Shown in pieces: positions 16,599-25,888 of a stretch of DNA of 64,000 bases. Positions within the stretch are counted from its first letter, which is position 1. Each line of letters begins with the position of its first letter. Source of the DNA: an uncultured Duncaniella sp. (GTDB lineage Bacteria; Bacteroidota; Bacteroidia; Bacteroidales; Muribaculaceae); assembly GCA_910586665.1 (NCBI GenBank), contig CAJUIX010000015.1, positions 10,677 through 74,676 of the forward strand, in the 5' to 3' direction. Under the pieces are notes generated by a model. It ran no database searches. It had not been told where the DNA came from and saw only the letters and a list, made by a program, of their open reading frames with translations. A program made the position numbers and the translations under genes.

Positions 16599-16615
16599 AT
16601 AGAATTAAATTCTAT
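16599..16615 (+). promoter_or_regulatory. Inverted repeat 1 upstream of the AbiEi-like gene
   Basis: ATAGAATT-A-AATTCTAT is a perfect 8-bp inverted repeat with a 1-nt centre, 81 bp before the antitoxin start. AbiEi antitoxins are known to repress by binding paired inverted repeats, so this is a candidate operator. Confidence 0.5.
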
Positions 16616-16666
16616 GTAATTAAATATGTTTTGTTCTGTTTTTGCGCGTAAAAACCGAACATTTTT

Positions 16667-16682
16667 TATTGCATTTGCAATA
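16667..16682 (+). promoter_or_regulatory. Inverted repeat 2 upstream of the AbiEi-like gene
   Basis: TATTGCA-TT-TGCAATA has 7-bp perfect arms and ends 14 nt before the antitoxin ATG. It differs in sequence from inverted repeat 1. GTTTTT/AAAAAC arms lie between them (16638-16655). Confidence 0.5.
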
Positions 16683-16696
16683 GGTTTTATCAGACT

Positions 16697-17422
16697 ATGG
16701 TTATAGCAAAAGAAATAGAACATAGGGTAATGTCTTTTACTGAAGGGAAAACGTTTACTATCAGTGAATTGCAATTCCCGGCGGAATGGTGGGAGAATGT
16801 TCGTGTAAAACTAAACCGTATGGTGGCCGATGGGGTCCTTAAAAAGATTGGCAAGGGACGCTTTTATAGGCCCCGTCATTCTATTTTTGGAGAAACTCCT
16901 CCTAAAGAGATGGAAATAGTAAAGGACTTGCTTGAAAAAGACGGTGTACGAATCGGCTATATTACAGGATATTCGATTTGGAATCAGATGGCTTTGACCA
17001 CACAGATTTCAGGAATCATCCAGATAGGCACAAATAACGTTAAGAAAAATTTGAGGCGAGGTCTTTATAAGGTCAGATTTATCAAACAGCCAAATCAGAT
17101 AACAGAAGATAATATTAAGTATCTTATAGTGCTTGATGCAATAAGCCATATCAAAAAGATTCCCGATGCAACCATTTCTGATTCAGTTGAGAGACTGATG
17201 ATGATAATTAAAAAATTTAAAAAGGAGGAGATTAAAAAAATGGTTATTCTTGCAAAAGCCTATCCCGCTCGGCTTCGTGCTTTATTTGGGGTAATGCTTG
17301 AAAATATAGGGTATGATGAGGAAGCCGAAAAGCTTTTCCAATCATTGAATCCACTCTCAACCTATAGTTATCCGGGACTTTCAAAATCAATGTCTGACAC
17401 TCATAAATGGCATATAAAATGA
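16697..17422 (+). CDS. AbiEi-like antitoxin / transcriptional regulator
   Basis: A 241-residue protein of the AbiEi type IV antitoxin group (related to DUF6088). The N-terminus is a winged helix (FTISELQFPAEWWENVRVKLNRMVADGVLKK split around residues 18-48) ending in KIGKGRFYRPRHSIFGE, typical of this family; the rest is the C-terminal antitoxin domain (GYITGYSIWNQMALTTQIS, YLIVLDAISHIKKIPDAT). AT-rich codon use. Two inverted repeats lie upstream. Its stop overlaps the start of a toxin remnant (ATGA), which is the usual abiEi-abiEii layout. The antitoxin looks intact while the toxin is truncated. Confidence 0.82.
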   Translation: MVIAKEIEHRVMSFTEGKTFTISELQFPAEWWENVRVKLNRMVADGVLKKIGKGRFYRPRHSIFGETPPKEMEIVKDLLEKDGVRIGYITGYSIWNQMALTTQISGIIQIGTNNVKKNLRRGLYKVRFIKQPNQITEDNIKYLIVLDAISHIKKIPDATISDSVERLMMIIKKFKKEEIKKMVILAKAYPARLRALFGVMLENIGYDEEAEKLFQSLNPLSTYSYPGLSKSMSDTHKWHIK

Positions 17423-17706
17423 GACTGCATGAAAATATCGAACAACTTGAGGATGCAATCCACAATACTTACGAACTTTTGAAAATAGATCCTAAATTTG
17501 TTGAAAAGGACTATTGGATATGCCAGATACGAAGGATTATTGAAACTCGCGGAGTGCAGGATAAGGGATTCATCATTGACAAAAGATATGTAGATTTTGA
17601 GATATTCTCTGGCCGGGTGGGTGTTTTCTTGGAAAATATTTCTTATTTTTGGAGAGATAAAAACGGCCTTTGCCGGTGCGGTGCTGCGCCGGGATGCGTT
17701 GTTTAA
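17419..17706 (+). pseudogene. Truncated AbiEii-like toxin (nucleotidyltransferase) remnant
   Basis: About the first 45 residues (RLHENIEQLEDAIHNTYELL, KIDPKFVEKDYWICQIRRII) match the start of AbiEii/DUF1814 nucleotidyltransferases, in which EKDYW is highly conserved. The family then continues with FKGGTSLSK and the metal-binding acidic residues and totals about 230-300 residues; here the frame instead runs into unrelated sequence and stops after 95 codons. Base composition changes from AT-rich to GC-rich at about 17660, inside this frame, so a deletion or recombination with the flanking GH43 region is likely. Catalytic residues are absent, so no toxin activity is expected. Confidence 0.75.
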
Positions 17707-17725
17707 CCTGTAAATACTTGTAGAT

Positions 17726-19381
17726 ATGAAAAATACGGTGCTCTTTGCCAGCTTGCTGGCTGCATGTGCTATGGTTTTAGGCTCTTGCTCTGAAGAGGAT
17801 GAGGCCCGCTTTGCGGTTTTCTCGGATTTCAACTACCGCGTCGTGATGCCCGACGGTGCAGAGGTGGCCTCCCCGGATTGGGCGCCGCTGCTGCCGGGCT
17901 GCTATCCCGACCCCTCGATTGTCAGGGTCGGAGGCGACTACTATCTTGTTAATTCCTCCTTTGCCTTCTTCCCCGGGGTGCCAATCTGGCACAGCAACGA
18001 CCTGCGCGAATGGGAACGTCTGGGCTATGTGCTCAACCGTCGCGAGCAGCTCGACCTCCCCGACAGCCTCCGTATATCCGGCGGCATTTATGCCCCGGAC
18101 ATCTCCTATAATCCAGCCAACGAGACTTTTTATGTCATCACGACGCTTGTCGACAACGGGGGTACATTCTATGTGACCAGCAAGGACCCGAAAAGCGGTC
18201 GTTGGAGCGACCCCGTGTGGCTGCCGGAAGTCGGCGGCATTGACCCCTCGATACTTTTTGACACAGACGGCAAGGCTTATATAGTCAACAATGACCGCGC
18301 GCCGGGCGAGCCGCTCTACGAGGGGCATTGCTCGATACGCCTGCACGATTTTGACTGGCGGACAGGAAAGGTGGTGGGTGAGGAGACGGTGCTCGTCGAC
18401 GGTGGTGTCGACATTTCCAAAAAGCCTGGATGGATTGAGGGCCCGCATCTCTACCATGTGGGCGATAAGTACTACCTGATGTGTGCCGAGGGTGGCACGG
18501 AGTTTAACCACAGCGAGGTCCTCTTCGAGTCGACCGACCCGAAAGGTCCCTACAAGCCCTGCCGCATCAACCCGATACTGACCCAGCGCTCTCTCGACCC
18601 CTCGCGCCCTGACCCGGTGAGCTGTACCGGCCACGCCGACCTTGTCGAGGATCAGGAGGGCAATTGGTGGGCGGTCTTCCTCGGCGTCCGCCCCTATGAC
18701 AGCGCGGGCAATGACATCATGGGGCGCGAGACGTTTATCCACCCAGTCTCATGGCGCGGAGGGCAGCCTGTGATTACCGATGCCGACGAGGTGCTCGTCG
18801 GGCGCGCCCAGCGCGAGTTTGAGTCCTCGCTCTGGGCTGACGGAAAGCTATCACCATACGCCTTCTTCATCCGCAATCCGCAGGGTGATTTCTACGGTGT
18901 CAACGAGGACGGCACTCTCAATCTTAAAGCCTCGGAGATAGCGCTGCGCGACCGCAAGTCGCCCTCGGCAATCGGAATATGGGCCACGGAGAATAGCTTC
19001 GACCTCGGCGTTACGCTCGATGATTTCACCCCCGAGAGCACAAGCGACATCGCCGGCCTGCTGCTCTATCAGGACGACGAGTGCAACGTCGTCTTTGGCA
19101 AGACTCTTAATTCCTACGGCGATGCGGTGGCCCGCGTGGTGGCCCGCAGCAAGAACGGATACCATGTTGAATTCGAGGAAAAGCTCAGTGACTCCTCGGC
19201 TCCGCTGCGCCTGCAAATCCGTGCCGACGGAGAAGGGCACTATTCTTTCCGCTTCGCCGAGGGTGATGGCGAGTACCGCGACATGCCGCAGACCGTTGAT
19301 GCCTCTATCCTGAGCAAGCTCACGGCCTGCAACTTCACCGGCACCATGATCGGCCTCTATGCCAGCTCCGCAGAAATCTGA
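17726..19381 (+). CDS. GH43-family glycoside hydrolase lipoprotein
   Basis: A 551-residue lipoprotein (lipobox VLGSC, Cys21) with a five-bladed beta-propeller GH43 domain, about residues 50-350, and a C-terminal beta-sandwich, about 365-550, as in beta-xylosidase/arabinofuranosidase types. The catalytic triad is visible: base in YPDPSI (Asp62), pKa modulator in GGIDPSIL (Asp173) and acid in WIEGPHLY (Glu238). Likely releases xylose or arabinose from plant polysaccharide at the cell envelope. No SusC/SusD genes are next to it, so it is an isolated CAZyme, starting about 20 bp after the abiE remnant. Confidence 0.9.
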   Translation: MKNTVLFASLLAACAMVLGSCSEEDEARFAVFSDFNYRVVMPDGAEVASPDWAPLLPGCYPDPSIVRVGGDYYLVNSSFAFFPGVPIWHSNDLREWERLGYVLNRREQLDLPDSLRISGGIYAPDISYNPANETFYVITTLVDNGGTFYVTSKDPKSGRWSDPVWLPEVGGIDPSILFDTDGKAYIVNNDRAPGEPLYEGHCSIRLHDFDWRTGKVVGEETVLVDGGVDISKKPGWIEGPHLYHVGDKYYLMCAEGGTEFNHSEVLFESTDPKGPYKPCRINPILTQRSLDPSRPDPVSCTGHADLVEDQEGNWWAVFLGVRPYDSAGNDIMGRETFIHPVSWRGGQPVITDADEVLVGRAQREFESSLWADGKLSPYAFFIRNPQGDFYGVNEDGTLNLKASEIALRDRKSPSAIGIWATENSFDLGVTLDDFTPESTSDIAGLLLYQDDECNVVFGKTLNSYGDAVARVVARSKNGYHVEFEEKLSDSSAPLRLQIRADGEGHYSFRFAEGDGEYRDMPQTVDASILSKLTACNFTGTMIGLYASSAEI

Positions 19382-19579
19382 GAAAGACCAAATTTAATGT
19401 GTTAAAATATATATTGAAATGTTAATATTTGGATTTTTGCGGGAAATTTGTGTGTTATTTTGGAAATTATCAGTAAATTAGCACACTAAAATCTATTTAC
19501 CTATTCCCTCTCTCTCGCGTGAGGCTGCTGCGGCTGCCCGTGAAAGCGCAGAGAGCAATTATCACCTTAAATAACTGTT

Positions 19580-21520
19580 ATGGAACCGCGTGACATTTCC
19601 ATGCCCTCAGACGCATTGGATAAGACTCTGAACGAAGGCACCCCCGGACAGGGCGCCAATCCTACTAACATTTCCCAGGTATCTTCCGAGACGCCTTCTG
19701 AGGCTGTGCCCTCGGTGGTCGAAGAGACAGTGGCTGTCGAAACCCGGGCCGAAGCTCCTGCTGAGGCTGCCGAGGTGGCCGAGACTGCTGTAGAGACTGT
19801 CGCCGAGCCACCTTGCGAGGCTGCGACCAAAGAGAGTGTGCTTGAGGCGCTTAAGCTCCTCGCCGAGAAGGATGGAGCCGACATTACCAACGAGGAAGTG
19901 TCACGTCTGAAACAGCAGTTCTACGCCATCCGCAACGAGGAGCAGCGCAAGGAGCGCGAGGCCTTTGCCGAGGCCGGCAACGACCCGGCTGCCTATCAGG
20001 CTGCCGCCGACGAGACCGAGGAGTCGTTCAAGACCCTCCTCGCAGCCGTCAAGGAGAAGAAGGCCGAGCAGCGTGCGGCTATCGAGGCCGGGCAGCAGGC
20101 CAACTGCGATCGCAAGAAGGCCATCATCGAGAAGATTCTCGAGATGAGCGGCGACGTCGACAATGCCAACCGCTTTTTCCAGCAGGTGCGCGACCTACAG
20201 AACGAGTTTAAGGAAATCGGGGAGGTGCCCGCTCCAGTGGCTGCAGAAATCTGGAAGAGCTATCAGGACGCCGTCGAGAAATTCTATGACCAGCTGAAAA
20301 TCAACAAGGAGCTGCGTGACTACGACTTCAAGAAAAACCTTTCTGAGAAGGAGCTTCTCGTCGCCGAGGCAGAGAAGCTGCGCGGCGAGGAGGATGTCAT
20401 AGCCGCTTTCCGCCGTCTCCAGGAGCTCCACGACCAGTGGCGCTCCATCGGTCCTGTACCCAAGGATGTCCGCGAGGAAATCTGGGGCCGCTTCAAGGAT
20501 ATTTCCGCCGAAATCAACAAGCGCTACCAGGCCTATTTCGAGGCCCGCAAAGCCCGTGAGCGTGAAAACGAGTCAGCCAAGGAGGCTATATGCGAGCGCG
20601 TCGAGGCTTATGACTTTGAGAAGCTGTCGACCTACGCCGCCTGGGACGATATGACCAAGCTCATCATCGCCGCCCAGGAGGACTGGAAGAAGATTGGCTA
20701 CGCGTCGCGCAAGTCCAACAACGCCCTCTTCGCCCGCTTCCGTGCCACCTGCGACAAATTCTTTGCCGCCAAGGCAGAGTTCTTCCGCAACATGAAGGAC
20801 ACCCTTTCGCGCAACCTTGAGCGGAAAATAGCCCTCTGCGAGCGTGCCGAGGCCCTGAAGGACAGCACCGAGTGGCGCAAGACTGCCGACGAGCTCGCCG
20901 CCTTGCAGAAGGAGTGGAAGACAATTGGCGCCGTGGCCAAGAAGCACTCCGACCAGGTATGGCACCGCTTCCTCGCCGCCTGTGACTACTTTTTCGAGCA
21001 GAAGAAGAAAAACAATTCCGGCACCCGTCGCACCGAGCGCGCCAACCTCGAGCAGAAGAATGAGATTATCGACAAGCTCAAGGCCCTCGACCTCGAAGCC
21101 CTCGGCCGCGAGGACGCTATCAAGGCCGTCAAGGATCTCCAGGCCGAATGGCAGAGCGTGGGCCATGTCCCCTTCAGCGAGAAGGACAATGTCTACGAGG
21201 CATATCGCGCCGTGGTCAACGACCTCTATCAGAAACTCGACATATCACAGCGCGGCTCGCGCATGGCTTCCTTCGAGAACACTATCAACGAAATCGGCAA
21301 CGACGAGAACCGCCTCTATCGCGAGCGTGAGCGCCTCATGCGAGCCTACGAGCAGCGCCGCGGCGAGCTTCAGACATACGAGAACAACATGGGCTTCCTA
21401 TCGGCCAAGTCGAAGAACGCCGACTCGATGCTCCGCGACATGGAGCGCCGTGTGCAGCACCTCAAGGACGACCTCGCCGACCTCGAAAAGAAAATCGCAG
21501 TCATCGACAGCAAGCTTTGA
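19580..21520 (+). CDS. DUF349-domain protein
   Basis: A 646-residue, very charged, mostly helical cytoplasmic protein. Residues 1-90 are a low-complexity Ala/Glu/Val-rich acidic leader. From about 140 onward there are repeated DUF349 units with the recurring pattern LQ-x-EW-x-x-IG, seen as LQNEFKEIGEVP, LHDQWRSIGPVP, AQEDWKKIGYAS, LQKEWKTIGAVA and LQAEWQSVGHVP, spaced about 70-75 residues apart (five copies). The last 60 residues are a predicted coiled coil. The molecular function of DUF349 proteins is not established. It is monocistronic, ended by a strong terminator at 21571-21627. Confidence 0.9.
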   Translation: MEPRDISMPSDALDKTLNEGTPGQGANPTNISQVSSETPSEAVPSVVEETVAVETRAEAPAEAAEVAETAVETVAEPPCEAATKESVLEALKLLAEKDGADITNEEVSRLKQQFYAIRNEEQRKEREAFAEAGNDPAAYQAAADETEESFKTLLAAVKEKKAEQRAAIEAGQQANCDRKKAIIEKILEMSGDVDNANRFFQQVRDLQNEFKEIGEVPAPVAAEIWKSYQDAVEKFYDQLKINKELRDYDFKKNLSEKELLVAEAEKLRGEEDVIAAFRRLQELHDQWRSIGPVPKDVREEIWGRFKDISAEINKRYQAYFEARKARERENESAKEAICERVEAYDFEKLSTYAAWDDMTKLIIAAQEDWKKIGYASRKSNNALFARFRATCDKFFAAKAEFFRNMKDTLSRNLERKIALCERAEALKDSTEWRKTADELAALQKEWKTIGAVAKKHSDQVWHRFLAACDYFFEQKKKNNSGTRRTERANLEQKNEIIDKLKALDLEALGREDAIKAVKDLQAEWQSVGHVPFSEKDNVYEAYRAVVNDLYQKLDISQRGSRMASFENTINEIGNDENRLYRERERLMRAYEQRRGELQTYENNMGFLSAKSKNADSMLRDMERRVQHLKDDLADLEKKIAVIDSKL

Positions 21521-21570
21521 TTACTCCTTGGCGGGACCAAAGCTGTCAGTAAGGACTGATTTATGACATG

Positions 21571-21627
21571 AAAAACTGCCGGATGCACCACCCCGGTTGT
21601 CAACGGGGTGGTCATCCGGTAGTTTTT
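21571..21627 (+). terminator. Terminator after the DUF349 gene
   Basis: Long hairpin: AAAAACTGCCGGAT (21571-21584) pairs with ATCCGG-TAGTTTTT (21614-21627), with an inner ACCACCCCG/CGGGGTGGT stem and a GTTGTCAA loop. Ends in TTTTTG. Confidence 0.9.
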
Positions 21628-21706
21628 GTGCGCTTTTTTAATCCCTCTTCACAATATTTAAGGCTTCTCAGCCGATTATATAGTATAGACCAGTTCATTT
21701 CACTCT

Positions 21707-23092
21707 ATGGGCAGAACCACCAGACACGGACGCTATTTTCACAAAATTCTGACCTTGGTTGACTTTCTGATACTCAACGGGGTGTTTTTTGTCGTGACCT
21801 TGCTCAATCCCGGGGTCATGGAGATTCACGGGCGCCTCGTTTGGCTGTTGCTCAACGTCGCCTACATCCCCATTGCCCGCCATCTCGGCCGTATCCACAA
21901 GGTCAGGGCCATGCAGATGGACCGCCTGAGCCTCTCGGCTCTCCGCGCCGTCTGTTTCCACGCCCTGGGATTCATATTCCTGCTCTACTTCGTGGGGCTT
22001 GACGACATCCCCTGGGAGGTCTTTGCCGAATTCTATGTGGGGAGCACAGTGCTGCTCGTCCTTTGGTGGACCGGCGCCCACTATCTGCTCAAAAAATACC
22101 GCCGCGGTGGCAGGAGCTACACCCGCGTCGTCATAGTCGGCTGCAGCCCGACAGCCGAGCGTCTCCTGGCAGAAATGGAGTCAGACTCAGGCTTCGGCTA
22201 CCGCTGCCAGGGCTTCTTTGACATATACTGTCCCCCCTCCTTCACACATAGGAAGCTCTACGCCGGCAACCTTGCCGACCTCGAGGCCTTTGTGGTCGAC
22301 AATCAGACCGACGAGATATTCTACACCATATCCGGCGAAAACCGCGAGGCGGTGCAGCTCGTGCTCGGAATCTGCGAAAAGCACATGGTCAAATTTCACT
22401 TTGTGCCCCAGATTTCTCCCTACCTGACGCGCAAGTTCCGCCTCGACTCAATCGGGGAGATGCCCGTGCTCGAGGTGCGCAACAACCCTCTCGAGCGCAA
22501 TGCCAACAAATTTCTCAAACGGGCCTTCGACATAGCCTTCTCCGGCACCTTCCTCATTTTCTCCCCCCTCGTCTTCATCCCCGTGGCTATAGCTATCAAG
22601 CTCAGCTCCCCCGGCCCGGTCTTCTTCAAGCAGGTGCGCACCGGCTATATGGGGCGCGACTTCCTCTGCTGGAAGTTCCGCACGATGAAGGTCAACGCCC
22701 AGGCCGACACCCTCCAGGCCACCAAGGATGACCCGCGCAAGACCCGCGTCGGCGACTTCCTGCGCCGCACGAGCATCGACGAGCTGCCGCAGTTTATCAA
22801 TGTCCTCATGGGCGACATGTCGGTCGTCGGTCCCCGTCCCCACATGCTCAAGCACACCGAGGACTATCGCCGGCTCATCGGGCAGTACATGGTGCGCCAC
22901 CTTATCAAACCCGGCATCACCGGCTGGGCCCAGGTGCGCGGCTACCGCGGGCAGACCGAGGAGCTGTGGCAGATGGAGCGCCGCGTAGAGCACGATATAT
23001 GGTACATAGAGCACTGGAGCTTCCTGCTTGACCTGAAGATAGTCGTGCGCACCGTCATAAATGCTTTCAGCAGTGAGGAAAAGGCTTATTAA
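21707..23092 (+). CDS. Undecaprenyl-phosphate sugar phosphotransferase (initiating glycosyltransferase)
   Basis: A 461-residue membrane enzyme that loads the first sugar-phosphate onto undecaprenyl phosphate for capsule or exopolysaccharide. Four N-terminal membrane segments (about 15-120), a CoA-binding-like Rossmann central domain (VVIVGCSPTAERLL), then the catalytic sugar-transferase domain: KRAFDIAFSG, PGPVFFKQVRTG, CWKFRTM, RRTSIDELPQF and MSVVGPRPHM, all hallmarks of the WcaJ/PglC group. Sugar specificity is not readable. recQ starts right after its stop (TAAATG). The export genes of such a system are 27 kb away (49.4-53 kb), so cooperation is possible but inferred. Confidence 0.92.
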   Translation: MGRTTRHGRYFHKILTLVDFLILNGVFFVVTLLNPGVMEIHGRLVWLLLNVAYIPIARHLGRIHKVRAMQMDRLSLSALRAVCFHALGFIFLLYFVGLDDIPWEVFAEFYVGSTVLLVLWWTGAHYLLKKYRRGGRSYTRVVIVGCSPTAERLLAEMESDSGFGYRCQGFFDIYCPPSFTHRKLYAGNLADLEAFVVDNQTDEIFYTISGENREAVQLVLGICEKHMVKFHFVPQISPYLTRKFRLDSIGEMPVLEVRNNPLERNANKFLKRAFDIAFSGTFLIFSPLVFIPVAIAIKLSSPGPVFFKQVRTGYMGRDFLCWKFRTMKVNAQADTLQATKDDPRKTRVGDFLRRTSIDELPQFINVLMGDMSVVGPRPHMLKHTEDYRRLIGQYMVRHLIKPGITGWAQVRGYRGQTEELWQMERRVEHDIWYIEHWSFLLDLKIVVRTVINAFSSEEKAY

Positions 23093-25240
23093 ATGGACAC
23101 CAACCCTATGCTTGACATAAAGGAAAGGGCCGTGGCCCTTCTGCGCCGCTTCTACGGCTACACCAGCTTCCGCCCCTTGCAGCTCGACATCATCACGAGC
23201 GCAGCCGAGAGGCGCGACAGCGTCGTGCTCATGCCCACGGGGGGCGGCAAGTCGATATGCTACCAGATTCCTGCGCTCCTCGCCGAGGGGGGCGTCACCC
23301 TGGTCGTGTCGCCACTCATCGCCCTCATGAAGGACCAGGTGACGGCACTTGCCGCCAACGGTATCCCGGCAGCCGCCGTCAACTCCATGCAGACCGAGGA
23401 GGAGAACCGCCACATCCTCAACCAGCTCTTCACAGGGCGCATAAAGATACTCTACATATCACCTGAGCGGCTGCTGACCGAGATTGAGCACTGGTCGCGC
23501 GACCTCCCGCTGAGCCTCATAGCTATCGATGAGGCCCACTGCATCTCGCAGTGGGGACATGACTTCCGTCCGAGCTACACGCAGCTTGCCCGCCTGAAGG
23601 AAATCTATCCTTCGGTCCCCATAATGGCGCTCACGGCCACCGCCGACCGCCTGACGCGCGACGACATAGCCGCGCAGCTGCGCCTATCCGACCCCGCGCT
23701 CTTCATCGGCTCCTTCGACCGTCCCAACATCTCGCTCCGCGTCATCAACGACCCCGGCCGGCAGCGGCGCCTGGGCTATATCGCCGAGCTGATTGACCGC
23801 TACAGGCATGACTCCGGCATCGTCTACTGCATCAGTCGCAAGGCTGCCGAGTCAATCAACGAGGCCCTCTGCGGCATGGGCTACAGGTCGGTCGTCTACC
23901 ACGCGGGGCTCTCTGTCGCCGAGCGCAATCTCGCGCAGGACAAGTTTATCAACGGCGACGTGCAGGTGGTCTGCGCCACCGTCGCCTTCGGTATGGGTAT
24001 CGACAAGAGCAATATCCGCTGGGTGGTCCACAACAATATGCCGCGCAACATCGAGAGCTATTATCAGGAGATAGGCCGTGCCGGGCGCGACGGCGTCAAG
24101 GCGGAGGCGACGATGTTTTACTCCTACGGCGACATAATAACACTCCAGGGCTTCGTCGACGAGAGCGGCCAGCAGGCCATCAACGCCGAGAAACTGAAGA
24201 GGATGCAGGAGTATGCCGAGGCCTCCCTCTGCCGTCGGCGTATACTTCTGAGCTACTTCAACGAGACTATGGACCATGACTGCGGCAACTGCGACGTCTG
24301 TCTCAACCCCCCGCAGCACATCGACGGCAGCATCATTGCCCTCAAGGCTCTCAGTGCCATAGTCCGCGTCAGCGGCAATGTCGGTTTCTCGATGCTCATC
24401 GACATCCTCCGCGGCGCCTCGAGGCAGGATCTGATTGACAAGGGCTACCACCTTATCAAGACCTATGGCGCCGGGCGTGACCTGAGCTACCGCGAGTGGA
24501 ACAGCTATCTCTCGCAGCTCATACAGCTCGGCCTTATCGACATAGCCTACAACGAGGGTAACCACCTGAAGATAACTCCCTACGGCGCCAGGGTGCTCCG
24601 CGAGCGTCTGCCGGTGACCCTGGCCATGTATAAGGAGCCTGAGCGCCGCAAGAGCTCACGCGGCAAGAAGGTTGTCGAGAAAGAGGCAGAGCTCAAGCCG
24701 GCCGAGCGCCTGCTCAACGAGCTGAAGGAGGTGCGCGTCAAGCTTGCGCGCAAGGAGCAGGTGCCACCCTACATTGTCTTCTCCGACAAGGTGCTACTCG
24801 AGCTTGTGCGCACGGAGCCTACTGATATGGAAGCCTTCGCGCGTGTCGAGGGTGTCGGCGAGAAGAAGACCGTCAAGTACTGGAAGCCCTTCGTCACCGC
24901 CATACGGAAGTTCAAGGGCATAGCCGAGCCGCTCGGCACCGGCCTTTCGCACGATGAGACACTGCTGCTGCTCAACGCCGGCTACGACGTCAAGGGGATA
25001 GCCGCCACCAAGGGTATAAAGGAGTCGACCGTCTATCAGCACATCGTCTCCCTCATCCGCCAGGACAAGCTGACCGACTTCTCCTCGATTATCACCAAGG
25101 AGCAGTATGTGCGCGTGATGACCCTCGCCCGCGAGGACCCGGAGGGGATGTGGGAGAAGCTTAACAAGGAGATGCCCTACGGTTTGCCGCAGGTGGCGCT
25201 CGCCGTCAGTGACTTCCTCCTGCGCAGCAAACAGAAGTGA
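23093..25240 (+). CDS. recQ: ATP-dependent DNA helicase RecQ
   Basis: A 715-residue superfamily 2 3'-5' helicase for recombination and replication-fork repair. Walker A is MPTGGGKS (Lys53), Walker B is IAIDEAHC, the aromatic-rich loop is ISQWGHDFRPSY, and motif VI is QEIGRAGRDG. A zinc-binding set follows (SLCRRR...DCGNCDVC), then the winged helix, an HRDC domain (about 530-610) and a C-terminal HTH-like segment (GIAATKGIKESTVYQHIVSL). The start ATG follows the sugar-transferase stop directly; Met6 is an alternative. The Nudix gene follows after 31 bp. Confidence 0.97.
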   Translation: MDTNPMLDIKERAVALLRRFYGYTSFRPLQLDIITSAAERRDSVVLMPTGGGKSICYQIPALLAEGGVTLVVSPLIALMKDQVTALAANGIPAAAVNSMQTEEENRHILNQLFTGRIKILYISPERLLTEIEHWSRDLPLSLIAIDEAHCISQWGHDFRPSYTQLARLKEIYPSVPIMALTATADRLTRDDIAAQLRLSDPALFIGSFDRPNISLRVINDPGRQRRLGYIAELIDRYRHDSGIVYCISRKAAESINEALCGMGYRSVVYHAGLSVAERNLAQDKFINGDVQVVCATVAFGMGIDKSNIRWVVHNNMPRNIESYYQEIGRAGRDGVKAEATMFYSYGDIITLQGFVDESGQQAINAEKLKRMQEYAEASLCRRRILLSYFNETMDHDCGNCDVCLNPPQHIDGSIIALKALSAIVRVSGNVGFSMLIDILRGASRQDLIDKGYHLIKTYGAGRDLSYREWNSYLSQLIQLGLIDIAYNEGNHLKITPYGARVLRERLPVTLAMYKEPERRKSSRGKKVVEKEAELKPAERLLNELKEVRVKLARKEQVPPYIVFSDKVLLELVRTEPTDMEAFARVEGVGEKKTVKYWKPFVTAIRKFKGIAEPLGTGLSHDETLLLLNAGYDVKGIAATKGIKESTVYQHIVSLIRQDKLTDFSSIITKEQYVRVMTLAREDPEGMWEKLNKEMPYGLPQVALAVSDFLLRSKQK

Positions 25241-25271
25241 GACCAACAAAAGTACACATATATATATAAAT

Positions 25272-25835
25272 ATGAAAGAAGAAAAAGACGACGAGATGAA
25301 ATGGGAGGTGCTCGACCGCGAGTATCTTCATCGCGAACCGTGGCTGACAGTGCGCCGCGACAAGGTGCGTCTGCCCAACGGCACGGTTTTTCCCGACTAC
25401 TATGTGCTTGAATATCCGACCTGGATCAATGTCATAGCTCTCACCACAGATGGGAAGTTTGTCATGGTCCGTCAGTACCGCCACGGCCTCGGCATCGTGG
25501 CCACGGAACTTTGCGCTGGTGTCGCCGAACCGGGCGAGGAGCCTATCGAGGCCGCGAAGCGCGAGCTTCTCGAGGAGACCGGCTTCGGCGGTGGCGAGTG
25601 GGAGCTCAACATGGTGCTCTCGGCCAATCCCGGAAGCCAGAATAATCTCAGCTATAGCTTCATAGCGCGCGGAGTGGAGAAGATGGACACCCAGCACCTC
25701 GACGCCACCGAGGACATCAAGGTCGAAATCCTCACGGAGGAGGAGGTCCGGGAGATGCTCGTCGCTGACAATATGAAGCAGGCCCTCATGGCCGCCCCGC
25801 TGTGGAAGTACTTTGCCATGAAGAAGCAGGTCTGA
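25272..25835 (+). CDS. Nudix hydrolase (ADP-ribose pyrophosphatase-like)
   Basis: A 187-residue hydrolase of nucleoside diphosphates linked to another moiety. The complete Nudix box GVAEPGEEPIEAAKRELLEE continues into TGF and has the G-x5-E-x7-REUxEE pattern. The region before it (WINVIALTTDGKFVMVRQYR) and the late SANPGSQNN match the ADP-sugar pyrophosphatase subgroup. The frame is open 21 codons earlier, overlapping recQ, but the ATG at 25272 gives the normal N-terminus (KEEKDDEMKWEVLDREYLH). Likely in one transcript with recQ and the downstream MFS gene. Confidence 0.9.
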   Translation: MKEEKDDEMKWEVLDREYLHREPWLTVRRDKVRLPNGTVFPDYYVLEYPTWINVIALTTDGKFVMVRQYRHGLGIVATELCAGVAEPGEEPIEAAKRELLEETGFGGGEWELNMVLSANPGSQNNLSYSFIARGVEKMDTQHLDATEDIKVEILTEEEVREMLVADNMKQALMAAPLWKYFAMKKQV

Positions 25836-25888
25836 GCCGAACATTCCCGCCGGCTGAGCCGTTGAAATATGGATAAACACACATATAT

